A stretch of 64,000 nucleotides of DNA. Origin: Sulfitobacter sp043557345. GTDB lineage: Bacteria > Pseudomonadota > Alphaproteobacteria > Rhodobacterales > Rhodobacteraceae. A program made the position numbers and the translations under genes. Positions 23,638-32,900 of the stretch are shown piece by piece. The DNA is taken from the NCBI RefSeq assembly GCF_043557345.1, contig NZ_JBIFFV010000005.1, forward strand, positions 186,001-250,000, in the 5' to 3' direction. The stretch's first letter is position 1; the number at the start of each line of letters is the position of its first letter. The notes beneath the pieces are model-generated. The model searched no databases. It saw only the letters and a program-made list of their open reading frames with translations, and was not told the DNA's origin.

Positions 23638-25305
23638 ATGAGCAGCGAACGATTTATCTATCTGCCCCTCGGTGGGGCGGGTGAAATTGGCATGAACGCC
23701 TATGTCTATGGCTACGGCAAGCCCGGGAAAGAACGGCTGATCGTCGTCGACATCGGTGTCGCCTTCCCGGACATGGACAGCACCCCGGGCGTCGACCTGA
23801 TCCTGCCCGACATCACTTGGCTGAAAGAGCGCCGCGACCAGATCGAGGCGATCTTTATCACCCATGCCCACGAAGACCACATCGGCGCCATCGCGCATTC
23901 CTATGAGGTGCTGAAGGCGCCGATCTATGCGCGCGCCTTTACCGCCAATATCGCCCGCCGGAAGATGTCCGAACACGGCCACCCCGAGGATGCGGTCACC
24001 ACCGTCAGCGCATGGCCCGAGCAGATCACCGCAGGTCCGTTCAAAGTGGGCTTCCTGCCGATCTCGCATTCGATCCCCGAATCCTCGGCCATGGTGATCG
24101 ACACGCCCGAAGGGCGCACGATCCACTCCGGCGACTTCAAGATCGACCGGACGCCGGGCGTCGGCGAAGCCTTTGACGACGCGCTTTGGGCCGATGTTTG
24201 CAAAGATGGCGTCAAGGCGCTGATCTGCGACAGCACCAATGTCTTCTCGGCCCATCCCGGTCGCTCCGAAGCCACTGTAGGCCCGGAGATCGAGAAGCTC
24301 GTCAGCAGCGCCGAGGGCATGGTCGTCGCCACCACCTTTGCCTCCAACGTGGCGCGGGTCAAAACGCTGGCCGAAGCCGGTGCGCGGGCAGGGCGGTCGA
24401 TCGTACTCTTGGGCCGTGCGATGAACCGGATGGTCGAAGCCTCGATCCAGACCGGTGTGATGAAAGATTTCCCGCCCGTCATCTCGCCCGAAAACGCCCG
24501 CGCGATCCCGCGCGAGAACCTGATGTTGCTGGTCACCGGCAGTCAAGGGGAGCGCCGCGCGGCCTCTGCGCAACTGGCGCGGGGCAAGTATCAGGGGATC
24601 GAGTTGAAAGAGGGCGATCTCTTCCTCTTTTCGTCGAAAACCATTCCAGGCAATGAGCGTGGCGTGATCTCGATCATCAACCAGTTCTCGGAAAAGGGCG
24701 TCGATGTTGTCGACGACTCCTCGGGCCTCTACCATGTGTCGGGCCATGCCAACCGCCCCGATCTGGAAACGCTCCATGCCATCGTGAAACCGCAGGTTCT
24801 GATCCCCATGCACGGGGAGCACCGCCACCTGCGCGAACACGTCAAGATCGCCGATGCCAAGGGCATCACCGGCGTTCTGGCGGTGAACGGCATGATGGTG
24901 GACCTGTCGGGCAACCAGCCCAAGGTGGTTGAGCATGTCGACACAGGCCGCATGTATCTGGACGGTTCGGTTCAGGTCGGCGCGCTCGATGGTGTGATCC
25001 GCGACCGTATCCGCATGGCGCTGAACGGCCATGCCACTGTGACGCTGATCCTAGATACCGATGACGAGCCTTTGGGCGAGCCTTGGGTCGATCTGATGGG
25101 CCTGCCGGAAACGGGCCGCTCCAACGCGCCGCTCGTGGACGTGCTGGAACAAGACCTCAGCCAATGGCTGAACCGTCAGAAAGCCGCCACCCTGCGGGAT
25201 GACGACAAGCTGAATGACGGTCTGAAAAAGGTCGCGCGCCAGTCGTCCTATGACGAAATCGGCAAGAAGCCCGAAGTCACCGTGGTGGTCAGCCGTCTGA
25301 GCTGA
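23638..25305 (+). CDS. rnj: Ribonuclease J
   Basis: The 555-residue metallo-beta-lactamase/beta-CASP nuclease acts in RNA maturation and decay. Zinc motif HAHEDH (His76, His78, Asp80, His81) is present, SHSIPESSAMVIDTPEGRTIHSGDFKID gives later ligands, and SGHANRPDLETLHAIVKPQVLIPMHGEHRHL is the beta-CASP-to-MBL region. Length is standard. It is the last gene of a nuoN-birA-coaX-rnj series and its 3' end overlaps the convergent gene on the minus strand by 17 bp. Confidence 0.96.
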   Translation: MSSERFIYLPLGGAGEIGMNAYVYGYGKPGKERLIVVDIGVAFPDMDSTPGVDLILPDITWLKERRDQIEAIFITHAHEDHIGAIAHSYEVLKAPIYARAFTANIARRKMSEHGHPEDAVTTVSAWPEQITAGPFKVGFLPISHSIPESSAMVIDTPEGRTIHSGDFKIDRTPGVGEAFDDALWADVCKDGVKALICDSTNVFSAHPGRSEATVGPEIEKLVSSAEGMVVATTFASNVARVKTLAEAGARAGRSIVLLGRAMNRMVEASIQTGVMKDFPPVISPENARAIPRENLMLLVTGSQGERRAASAQLARGKYQGIELKEGDLFLFSSKTIPGNERGVISIINQFSEKGVDVVDDSSGLYHVSGHANRPDLETLHAIVKPQVLIPMHGEHRHLREHVKIADAKGITGVLAVNGMMVDLSGNQPKVVEHVDTGRMYLDGSVQVGALDGVIRDRIRMALNGHATVTLILDTDDEPLGEPWVDLMGLPETGRSNAPLVDVLEQDLSQWLNRQKAATLRDDDKLNDGLKKVARQSSYDEIGKKPEVTVVVSRLS

Positions 25306-25951
25306 CCTCCGCGTCACCGCTGCACATATAGACCGCGCCGCCCACCGCGACCACGCTCACCCCCGTGGCCGCAAGGGCGGCGGGGGTCGACAGTGCAGTG
25401 GCCAGCGTGCTGCCTGTTGTCGCCAGATTGGCGCTGAGGGCAGATGCCCCTCCCGTCAAAATGAACGCCCCCGATTTATGCGCCACGGCGCGGAGGTTGT
25501 CTGGCTGGCTCAGCGTGTCCACAGCGGAGCGTGCGATGTTCTTACTGATCTCGACGGTCTCTTCCTTGGTGGTGTTCACCCGCTCGCAGAAGGTCTTCTT
25601 GCAATAGCCGCGATAGTTCCGCGCGCCGGGGATCAGGAAATGCCCGTCTTCGGGGGTGGCGGTCAGGCAATAGCCGTCGATCTGATCCAGCGGCACGGTG
25701 GTGGCGAGGTAGTCGAACAGCACCCCGCTATCGCAGGCGGGCGGCGTGCCCCAAAGCTTGCTCCACTTCCGCGCCGGCCAATTCATGAGCCGCTCGCGGG
25801 TGCCGACCTCTTCGGCGAAATTGGCGAAATTTTCCGCCTCCACCACAACTTCGGCGCCATTGACCTCGGCCCGGCAGCGTTCGGCGCTGGCGGGGGCGGC
25901 GGTAAGGGCGGTCAGGGTAAGGGCGAGGGCGAAGAGGGCGGGGCGCAGCAT
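25289..25951 (-). CDS. Secreted protein of unknown function with C-terminal hydrophobic segment
   Basis: Starting at MLRPALFALALTLTALTAAPASA, the 220-residue product has a clear signal peptide. The mature part has several cysteines (CRAEVNGAEVV, ACDSG, YCLTA, YCKKTFCERV) likely to form disulfides. A second hydrophobic, Ala/Ser/Thr-rich stretch lies near residues 165-210 and ends in MCSGDAEVSSDG. The gene converges on and overlaps rnj. No family recognised. Upstream, the DEAD-box helicase terminator separates it from that gene, so it has its own promoter. Confidence 0.7.
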   Translation of the reverse strand: MLRPALFALALTLTALTAAPASAERCRAEVNGAEVVVEAENFANFAEEVGTRERLMNWPARKWSKLWGTPPACDSGVLFDYLATTVPLDQIDGYCLTATPEDGHFLIPGARNYRGYCKKTFCERVNTTKEETVEISKNIARSAVDTLSQPDNLRAVAHKSGAFILTGGASALSANLATTGSTLATALSTPAALAATGVSVVAVGGAVYMCSGDAEVSSDG

Positions 25952-25993
25952 GATGGTCCTATCTGGTGGGTTTCCCTTCACATAGCACAGACG

Positions 25994-26026
25994 AAAAAGC
26001 CGCCAATCCCGGCAGGGATCGGCGGC
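25994..26026 (-). terminator. Rho-independent terminator of the DEAD-box helicase gene
   Basis: Read on the minus strand, GCCGCCGATCCC-TGCC-GGGATTGGCGGC forms a 12-bp stem (one G-T pair) followed by TTTTT, starting about 26 bases after the helicase stop. Confidence 0.85.
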
Positions 26027-26051
26027 GTATTCATGCCCGCGGTGGCGGGGA

Positions 26052-27560
26052 TTAGATGCGTTCGCGAAAGCTCAGACCGATGAAGTCGGGCGTGTGATCG
26101 CCCAGTCCGACCACGCGGTTGTCGTTACCGCCGCGTTTGTCGCCCCGGCCCCGTCCGCCGCGCGATTTCTTCTCGTCCTTGTTGCCGCGGCCCGATTTGC
26201 GCTCGTCCTGCAAGGCCTCTGCCTTTTCGGGCTGCGCTTTGTCGTCGGTTTTGGCGTCAGCCTTGGCCTCGGCCTTTTCGGCCTGCGGTTGCTTGTCCTC
26301 GACGGGTGCCTCGGCAGGTTTGTCGGCCTTGCGGCTGCGCGAGCGGGTCCGCTTGGGCTTGTCATCGGACTTGGCCGGGATGTCGGATGCCTCCTCGGCG
26401 GGTTTCGCTTGCCCAAGCGGGTTTTCGATGCGCGGAATTTCCTTTTGCACCAGACGCTCGACATCTTCGAAGTTCTTCTCGTCGCGCGGCTGGCAGATCA
26501 TGATCGCCTTGCCATCGCGGCCCGCGCGGCCGGTGCGGCCAATGCGGTGAACGTAGTCTTCGGCATGGCTGGGCACATCGAAGTTGAAGACATGGCTCAC
26601 GCTCGGCACATCGAGGCCGCGCGCGGCCACGTCCGATGCCACGAGGAAACGCAACTCGCCAGCGCGGAACCCTTCCAGCGTTTTGGTCCGCTGGCTTTGG
26701 TCCAGATCGCCATGGATCGGGGCCGCGTCATAGCCGTATTTCTTCAGCGATTTTGCCACGATATCCACGTCCATCTTGCGGTTGCAGAAGATGATCGCAT
26801 TGGTGCATTTCTCGCCTTCGGCGTCGATCAGCAGGCGCAGCAGCTTGCGCTTCTCGCTCGCCTCGCGGTCCTTGCGCGAGCCTTTGAACATGACGACGCC
26901 CTGTTCGATATTCTCGCTCGTGGTCGCCTGACGTGCCACTTCGATCCGCTCGGGGTTGCTGAGAAAGGTGTTGGTGATCCGCTCGATCTCGGGCGCCATG
27001 GTGGCCGAGAAGAAGAGCGTCTGCCGGGTGAAAGGCGTGAGGCCGAAGATCCGCTCGATGTCCGGAATGAAGCCCATGTCGAGCATCCGGTCGGCCTCGT
27101 CCACGACCATGACCTTGACGTCCGACAGGATCAGCTTGCCACGCTCGAAATGGTCCAAAAGACGGCCCGGCGTGGCGATCAGCACGTCGACACCCTTGTC
27201 GATCAGCTTGTCCTGTTCTTTGAAGGACACGCCGCCGATGAGCAGCGCCTTGGTCAGCTTCAGATGCTTGGAATAGGTGTCAAAGTTCTCAGCCACCTGC
27301 GCGGCCAGCTCCCGCGTGGGGCAGAGCACAAGGCTCCGCGGCATCCGCGCGCGTGCCCGGCCACGGGCGAGAAGTGACAGCATCGGCAGCGTGAAGCTGG
27401 CTGTCTTGCCGGTGCCGGTCTGGGCGATGCCCAAGACGTCACGGCCTTCGAGAGCGGGGGGAATGGCGCCCGCCTGAATAGGTGTGGGCGATTCGTAGCC
27501 TGCCTCTTCAATAGCTTTGAGGACCTTGGCATTCAGGTTCAGATCGGTAAATTTTGTCAT
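26052..27560 (-). CDS. DEAD-box RNA helicase (RhlE-like)
   Basis: The 502-residue protein begins MTKFTDLNLNAKVLKAIEEA with the Q motif ESPTPIQAG, Walker A AQTGTGKT (about 47-54), DEAD box VVDEADRM, SAT motif FFSATMAPE and HRIGRTGRAGRDG. The C-terminal 125 residues are low-complexity, with a Lys/Asp/Glu/Ala-rich part and an Arg/Gly-rich part (SRGGRGRGDKRGGNDN), typical of RhlE-type helicases used in ribosome assembly and RNA decay. A longer upstream frame lacks homology, so ATG 27560 is preferred. The last residues (DFIGLSFRERI) are distinct. Confidence 0.93.
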   Translation of the reverse strand: MTKFTDLNLNAKVLKAIEEAGYESPTPIQAGAIPPALEGRDVLGIAQTGTGKTASFTLPMLSLLARGRARARMPRSLVLCPTRELAAQVAENFDTYSKHLKLTKALLIGGVSFKEQDKLIDKGVDVLIATPGRLLDHFERGKLILSDVKVMVVDEADRMLDMGFIPDIERIFGLTPFTRQTLFFSATMAPEIERITNTFLSNPERIEVARQATTSENIEQGVVMFKGSRKDREASEKRKLLRLLIDAEGEKCTNAIIFCNRKMDVDIVAKSLKKYGYDAAPIHGDLDQSQRTKTLEGFRAGELRFLVASDVAARGLDVPSVSHVFNFDVPSHAEDYVHRIGRTGRAGRDGKAIMICQPRDEKNFEDVERLVQKEIPRIENPLGQAKPAEEASDIPAKSDDKPKRTRSRSRKADKPAEAPVEDKQPQAEKAEAKADAKTDDKAQPEKAEALQDERKSGRGNKDEKKSRGGRGRGDKRGGNDNRVVGLGDHTPDFIGLSFRERI

Positions 27561-27709
27561 GTGCGTCCGAGTTGAGCGGACACTGACTTGGCCCGCGGCA
27601 GCAATACAAGCCGGCCCGAATGGCCCAAGGGGCGGCATTTGCCGCGGCATGTTGCGAAAGCGCATAGCAAGTTGCGGCCCAGCCGTCAAACACTTGCCCT
27701 CTCAGGCGC

Positions 27710-28645
27710 TTATCTGGGGAGGTGGCGCGACACCTTTGCATCAAGGCCGAGTTCGGCGAGGCGCAGCAGACCATGGGAGTTCAACGCTGCGCGCAGCTCG
27801 GGCGTATCGGCGCAGACCTCATCGAAAAAGGCGCGCAATCCCGGCTCACCCCCTTCGGATTCGATCATGGAAAAGAGTTCATGCATCGACAATCCGCCAC
27901 GGTCGCGGGGACGGTTCGGGGCCAGATCGGCGCGGTAAGAGCCTTTTTCAAGCCGGTAGCGATAGGCGGCGAGCCACTCCGGCCAGCTTTTCGCGTGAAG
28001 ATGCGCCAGATCGATGCCGGGCTGCTGCTCTGGCCCGTCGATCAACGTCTCTTTCTGAAAGGCGTTGTGGATTTGAAGACGCACTTCTGCCATCCCGGTG
28101 CGAACGAAAACTTTCCCGGCCAGATGGCTCAGAAAGCCACCTTTGACGTAGTCGCCATAGGTCGGATAAAGCGCCGAGACGATCCGGGCGCGCTCGGGGC
28201 CGTTCGGAATGAAGGCTTTGAAGGCAGTGGTCTCTCCCGCCAAAGCCTCCATCGGGCGGATACGGGCGATTTTCTGCGTCGGGGGCAGGGTGGCAAGCAC
28301 CTCTTCCACGGGGCGCTCAGAGACGAGGAATTCGTCCACATCCATATGGATCAGCCAATCCACATCATCCGCCCGGTTATAGGCGCGGGTCGCGTTCTGG
28401 CTTTGACGGACTTGGTGCTTTTGCGGACGTTTACCGCAGAGCTTTTGCCAATAAGCCTCATCGCAGGTGGTGACACGGATTTTCGGATGGGCCTTCAGGC
28501 TTTCGAAAGCCTCTGGGTTTTCAGCATCGAGGTATAGGTAGAGGCGATGCGCGCCCGCCTCCAGATGGTAGGCGGCAAAGCGTCGTATCTCCTCTGCGGG
28601 GGCCAAGATCGTGGCAACCAGCCCCCATTTCGTCGGCGTTGTCAT
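27710..28645 (-). CDS. Glycosyltransferase family 2-like protein
   Basis: The 311-residue protein begins MTTPTKWGLVATILAPAEEI and has a degenerate GT-A fold: WLIHMDVDEFLV holds the DxD-type motif (DVDEF), after a Rossmann-like N-terminus with LYLYLDAENPEAF. It resembles the Glyco_tranf_2_4 group common in Rhodobacteraceae surface-polysaccharide loci. The acceptor is unknown. It lies alone, downstream of prfC on the same strand. No membrane segment is visible. Confidence 0.8.
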   Translation of the reverse strand: MTTPTKWGLVATILAPAEEIRRFAAYHLEAGAHRLYLYLDAENPEAFESLKAHPKIRVTTCDEAYWQKLCGKRPQKHQVRQSQNATRAYNRADDVDWLIHMDVDEFLVSERPVEEVLATLPPTQKIARIRPMEALAGETTAFKAFIPNGPERARIVSALYPTYGDYVKGGFLSHLAGKVFVRTGMAEVRLQIHNAFQKETLIDGPEQQPGIDLAHLHAKSWPEWLAAYRYRLEKGSYRADLAPNRPRDRGGLSMHELFSMIESEGGEPGLRAFFDEVCADTPELRAALNSHGLLRLAELGLDAKVSRHLPR

Positions 28646-28724
28646 TGCGTCTCCCCAGTTGGGGTTAGAATGCCATGATTGGCCACGAAATCAAGGCTTT
28701 CCGGCCCCGGGGGCGCGGGCCGTT

Positions 28725-30353
28725 TTACACCATCATTTCCTTGGTCGCGGTCAGCTTCACATCCGGGTAATCGCGCTCGACCCGGTCGATGTCCCATTGC
28801 AGGCGGGTCAGGTAAACGATGTCGCCATCATGATCATGCGCGATGTGCTGTTTGTTGCTTTCGGTAAACTTATCAACGGCTTGCTTTGTGCCGTTCACCC
28901 AGCGGGCCGAGGTGAACTGAGACGGCTCAAACCGAACCGGCAGGCCGTATTCCAACTCGATCCGGCTGGCGAGCACTTCGAATTGCAACTGGCCGACAAC
29001 GCCCACGACAAACCCTGACCCGATCGAGGGTTTGAACACTTTTGCAGCACCTTCTTCGGCAAATTGCATCAGCGCTTTTTCAAGGTGTTTCGCCTTCAGC
29101 GGATCGCCCGCGCGGACCGATTGCAGCAATTCGGGCGCGAAGGAGGGGATGCCGCTTACGCGGAGCGCTTCGCCTTGGGTCAGCGTGTCGCCGATGCGCA
29201 GCTGTCCGTGGTTGGGAATGCCGATGATGTCACCGGCCCAAGCCTCCTCGGCCAACTCGCGGTCGGAGGCGAGGAACATCACCGGGTTGGAGACGGTCAT
29301 CGGCTTTTTCGTGCGCACATGGGTCATTTTCATGCCGCGCTCGAAATGCCCCGAAGCGAGGCGGACAAAGGCCACACGGTCGCGGTGCTTGGGGTCCATA
29401 TTGGCCTGCACCTTAAAGACAAAGCCCGCGACCTTGTTCTCTTCGGGCAGGATTTGGCGCGGGGTGGCGGCTTGGATTTGCGGCTCAGGCCCGTATTTGG
29501 CGATGCCTTCCATCAATTCGCGCACCCCGAAGGAGTTGATCGCCGAGCCGAACCAGATCGGCGTCAGCGTGCCTTCGTGCATCGCCTTGAGGTCCAGCGG
29601 CGGCAGCAGTTCGCGCGCCATTTCAAGGTCTTCGCGCAGTTTCTCCAGCAGCGCGGCGGGGACATGTGCGGCAAGTTTGGGGTCGTCCAACCCTTCAATC
29701 TTGATGCTGTCGGCGACGCGGTTCCGGTCGGCGCGGTCCATCAGTTCCAGCCGGTCGCGCAGCATGTCGTAGCAGCCCACGAAATCGCGGCCCACGCCGA
29801 TGGGCCAGCTTGCGGGTGTCACGTCGATGGCGAGGTTCTCCTGAATCTCGTCAATGATTTCAAAGGTATCGCGGCTTTCCCGGTCCATCTTGTTACAGAA
29901 GGTCAGGATCGGCAGGTCGCGCATCCGGCAGACTTCGAAAAGTTTCTGCGTCTGGCTTTCCACGCCTTTCGCGCCGTCGATCACCATCACGGCGGCATCC
30001 ACCGCCGTCAGGGTGCGGTAGGTGTCTTCGGAAAAGTCAGAGTGGCCGGGCGTGTCGACAAGGTTGAACCGGTAGTTAGTGTCACCGCTATGAAAATCAA
30101 AGGACATGGCCGAGGCCGAGACGGAAATGCCCCGGTCCTTTTCCATCGCCATGAAGTCCGAGCGCGTGCGCCGGGCCTCGCCCTTGGCGCGCACCTGGCC
30201 GGCCATCTGAATGGCCCCGCCGAACAGCAGGAACTTTTCAGTCAGCGTGGTTTTGCCCGCGTCAGGGTGGCTGATGATCGCAAAGGTGCGACGGCGCGCG
30301 ATCTCGGGCGGCAGGGCGGGGCGGTTTTGCGGCGTGTCCAACATCCGACCCAT
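28725..30353 (-). CDS. prfC: Peptide chain release factor 3
   Basis: The 542-residue translational GTPase recycles RF1/RF2 after termination. G motifs are clear: SHPDAGKTTLTE (P-loop), a switch region with RGISVSASAMSF, DTPGHSDFSEDTYRT, and FCNKMDRESRD. Later domains II and III are full length (GFVVGVVGQLQFEVLASRIELEY). ATG at 30344 (MLDTPQNRPALPP) is an alternative start; neither has a clear Shine-Dalgarno sequence. It is divergent from the SnoaL-like gene. Confidence 0.96.
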   Translation of the reverse strand: MGRMLDTPQNRPALPPEIARRRTFAIISHPDAGKTTLTEKFLLFGGAIQMAGQVRAKGEARRTRSDFMAMEKDRGISVSASAMSFDFHSGDTNYRFNLVDTPGHSDFSEDTYRTLTAVDAAVMVIDGAKGVESQTQKLFEVCRMRDLPILTFCNKMDRESRDTFEIIDEIQENLAIDVTPASWPIGVGRDFVGCYDMLRDRLELMDRADRNRVADSIKIEGLDDPKLAAHVPAALLEKLREDLEMARELLPPLDLKAMHEGTLTPIWFGSAINSFGVRELMEGIAKYGPEPQIQAATPRQILPEENKVAGFVFKVQANMDPKHRDRVAFVRLASGHFERGMKMTHVRTKKPMTVSNPVMFLASDRELAEEAWAGDIIGIPNHGQLRIGDTLTQGEALRVSGIPSFAPELLQSVRAGDPLKAKHLEKALMQFAEEGAAKVFKPSIGSGFVVGVVGQLQFEVLASRIELEYGLPVRFEPSQFTSARWVNGTKQAVDKFTESNKQHIAHDHDGDIVYLTRLQWDIDRVERDYPDVKLTATKEMMV

Positions 30354-30447
30354 ATAGGACGCGCCGCGACCGGGCGCAATCTGGCCATTGATGCGAATCG
30401 CAGGCTGGCATAGGGTGAGAACATAAGGGGTACATGGAGGGAATGCG

Positions 30448-30831
30448 ATGGAACTGAAAGAGATCGCCCGCGAATTGGTGGCGGGCTGCCGTGCGGGGAA
30501 TGCTGCAGTGCGTGCGAACCTTGATCGGCTCTATGCCGACGATGCCGTCTCGGTCGAGGCTGCAGATATGGGCGGGCAAGGGCGAGAGACCCAGGGCGTC
30601 AAGGCGATCCACGGTAAACATGACTGGTGGGAAAACGCGATGGAGGAACATAGCACCGAGGTGATCGGCCCGTTCTACTTTGGCAACAGTCAGTTCAGCG
30701 CGATGTTCAAGGTCGATGCCACCGATAAGCAAAGCGGTGAGCGGTTCCAGATGGAAGAGATCGGCGTTTACCACGTCAAAGACGGCAAGATCGTCCGGGA
30801 GGAGTTTCACTACGCCGTCGAGGCGCCTTAA
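30448..30831 (+). CDS. SnoaL-like / NTF2-fold protein
   Basis: The 127-residue protein has the features of the SnoaL-like NTF2 fold: an N-terminal helix pair, VRANLDRLYADDAVSVEA, GVKAIHGKHDWWENAMEE and strands ending VYHVKDGKIVREEFHYAVEAP. Members may be small cyclases, isomerases or binding proteins, and the substrate is not predictable. AGGGAATGCG with GGAGGGAA precedes the ATG. The stop overlaps the stop of the convergent Hint-domain gene. Confidence 0.75.
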   Translation: MELKEIARELVAGCRAGNAAVRANLDRLYADDAVSVEAADMGGQGRETQGVKAIHGKHDWWENAMEEHSTEVIGPFYFGNSQFSAMFKVDATDKQSGERFQMEEIGVYHVKDGKIVREEFHYAVEAP

Positions 30832-31841
30832 CGGGTTGAGGCTTTGCGCAGCAGCGCCGCCGCGTCGGGGCGGTCAAGCAGTGCCTCTGCCAGATCGAGC
30901 CCGGCGTGGGGCAGATCGGAATGGCCGGGGATCACCTCGCCCAAGGCTTCGGCCATCTCTGGCGGCAGGACCGATCGGGTGCGGCTGTCGACCAGCATGG
31001 ATTCGGCGGCGATGCCCTCGGCGTAGATGATCTGATGTCCGTCAAAGAGCAGTTGAAAGTAATCGACAAAGCCGCCGTCCTGCACCGTGACGCTGTCGCC
31101 ATTGACCAGATGCCGCGCTTTGACCAGCAGTTCGGACCGGCCCGCTCCCATCTCGTCACTGCGTTGATAGATGAAAAGCCGGTGATCGGGGCTGACGATC
31201 AGGTCGTGTTCGTTGTTGAGCGTGCCTGCGCGGATGCGGATCGGGGCAAACTCGCCCACCGCGCGCAGGGTGCTTTGCCCGATCCAGCGCAGGGTTTGCA
31301 TCCCGTCGTCACGGGTCAGGATACGGTCCCCGACGCGCAGGTCTTCGATGGGCCGTAGCTCTCCGGTGCTGAGCGAGATATGGGTGCCGCGCGTGAAAGA
31401 GACGCAGGCGAGTTGGCCGAACTTTTGCCGCGCGGTCTGGGTGTCGATGCCCACGATCCGGTAGCCGGTCTGCGGTGTCAGCGGGCCCAGCGGGAGCAGG
31501 TAAACGTCTGCCGCGTGGCCGTGCGGATCGACCTCCACCAGCAACAGCGCCTCTTGGGTCTGCCCGTCGGGTGACATCAGCGTGAGCAGGCTGTCGAGAT
31601 GCAGATCACCCCCGGGGCGGCCCACGCCGGTCTCTTCGGCGAGGCGGAATTGATCGCCGGGCAGGGTTAGCAGCGACAGGCGCTGCGGCTCTGCCGCGCG
31701 GTCCAACTCATAGACATCATCGAGGACCAATTCGGCGGCAAAGGACAGCGCATCGCCCATATTGGCCCCATCGCTCGCGCGGAATTGCCCGGCGCGGTAG
31801 ACGGCGATGTTCTGTGCGGGGGCGGTGCGGCTGCGGGACAT
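30828..31841 (-). CDS. Hint-domain (Hedgehog/intein-like) protein
   Basis: The 337-residue protein has an N-terminal domain of about 140 residues without recognised homology and a Hint module from about 146. The module starts at Cys146 (ACVSFTRGTHI) and continues ELRPIEDLRVGDRILTRDDG, QTLRWIGQSTL and NEHDLIVSPDHRLFI, the block-B-like histidine. This matches the Hint_2 type frequent in Rhodobacteraceae. Hint modules cleave peptide bonds autocatalytically, so self-processing is possible but unproven. No signal peptide is seen. It is divergent from the SDR gene at 31978. Confidence 0.8.
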   Translation of the reverse strand: MSRSRTAPAQNIAVYRAGQFRASDGANMGDALSFAAELVLDDVYELDRAAEPQRLSLLTLPGDQFRLAEETGVGRPGGDLHLDSLLTLMSPDGQTQEALLLVEVDPHGHAADVYLLPLGPLTPQTGYRIVGIDTQTARQKFGQLACVSFTRGTHISLSTGELRPIEDLRVGDRILTRDDGMQTLRWIGQSTLRAVGEFAPIRIRAGTLNNEHDLIVSPDHRLFIYQRSDEMGAGRSELLVKARHLVNGDSVTVQDGGFVDYFQLLFDGHQIIYAEGIAAESMLVDSRTRSVLPPEMAEALGEVIPGHSDLPHAGLDLAEALLDRPDAAALLRKASTR

Positions 31842-31977
31842 GACGGGCCTTTGGTTCAGGGGCTTTCGCCAGTGAGCTAAGCTAGAATTATGGCCTCGAT
31901 GGGTCAAGGCTCGGGTGATTTGCTGGCATTGGCGGCGCGGCGTGGTAGGCATATGCAAATGCATAGGAGGAATCGAA

Positions 31978-32757
31978 ATGGATTTGGGAATCAAAGGGAA
32001 GAAGGCGCTGGTCTGTGCCTCGTCCAAGGGGCTGGGCCTTGGCTGCGCCGAGGCGCTGGCGGCGGCAGGGGTGAACCTTGTGATGAACGCCCGTGGCGCA
32101 GAGGCGCTTGAGGCGTCTGCCGAGCGCATCCGTCAGGAACACGGTGTCGAAGTCACCACCGTGGCGGCGGATGTGGCCGCGGAAGAGGGGCAGGCGCTGG
32201 TCATCAAGGCGGCCGAGGGCTGTGACATTCTGGTCAACAACGCGGGCGGCCCGCCTCCCGGCATGTGGCAGGATTGGGACCGCGAGGATTTCATCAAGGC
32301 GCTCGACGCCAATATGCTGGCCCCCATCGCGCTGATCAAAGCGCTGGTGCCCGCCATGATGGAGCGCGGCTGGGGCCGGGTCGTCAACATCACCAGCCAG
32401 TCGGTGCGCGCGCCGATCCCCGTTCTGGGGCTGAGCAACTCCGCCCGCACCGGGCTTACCGGCTATGTCGCGGGCACCGCGCGGCAGGTGGCGGGCAAGG
32501 GGGTCACGATCAACAACCTTCTTCCGGGCATCCATGCGACCGACCGGGCAGATTCGCTCGACGCCAATGTGGTCAAGCAAAAGGGCATCACGCTGGACGA
32601 GGCCCGCGCCGAGCGGCAGGCGGGCATCCCTGCGGGGCGTTATGGCACGCGTGACGAGTTCGGCGCGACCTGTGCCTTCCTTTGTTCGCAGCACGCGGGC
32701 TTCATCGTGGGGCAGAACCTGTTGCTGGATGGCGGCGGCACCAATCTGACCATGTAA
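31978..32757 (+). CDS. Short-chain dehydrogenase/reductase family protein with altered catalytic motif
   Basis: The 259-residue Rossmann protein starts after an AGGAGG site (31965-31970). The cofactor motif ASSKGLGLG (14-22) and NNAG (87-90) are present. Ser140 sits at the catalytic serine position, but the expected YxxxK reads S153-x3-R157 (GLSNSARTGL), so the proton-relay Tyr and Lys are missing. The C-terminus (GGGTNLTM) is normal. Annotated relatives are often called 3-oxoacyl-ACP reductase, but the changed residues make classical activity doubtful. An alternative nucleophile or a binding role is inference. Confidence 0.85.
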   Translation: MDLGIKGKKALVCASSKGLGLGCAEALAAAGVNLVMNARGAEALEASAERIRQEHGVEVTTVAADVAAEEGQALVIKAAEGCDILVNNAGGPPPGMWQDWDREDFIKALDANMLAPIALIKALVPAMMERGWGRVVNITSQSVRAPIPVLGLSNSARTGLTGYVAGTARQVAGKGVTINNLLPGIHATDRADSLDANVVKQKGITLDEARAERQAGIPAGRYGTRDEFGATCAFLCSQHAGFIVGQNLLLDGGGTNLTM

Positions 32758-32763
32758 ACCCTC

Positions 32764-32791
32764 CATGGCCGGGGCGCGCGTCCCGGCCATG
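32764..32791. terminator. Stem-loop after the SDR gene
   Basis: CATGGCCGGG (32764-32773) pairs perfectly with CCCGGCCATG (32782-32791), seven bases after the SDR stop. There is no T-run, so termination here would be weak or factor dependent. Confidence 0.45.
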
Positions 32792-32900
32792 ACCCGTCGC
32801 GGCGGATCACATTCCTGACAGCAGCGGTTTCAGTGCTGGCCCGGATTGCAAGCGGCGGCTAACCCTTGTGGATCAGCTTCTCGCAAAAGGTCCGCTGCCC

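Noticed and set aside
27561..27689. N-terminal extension of the DEAD-box helicase
   Set aside because: The extra 43 residues are unlike the family, and the Q-motif region starts normally at ATG 27560.
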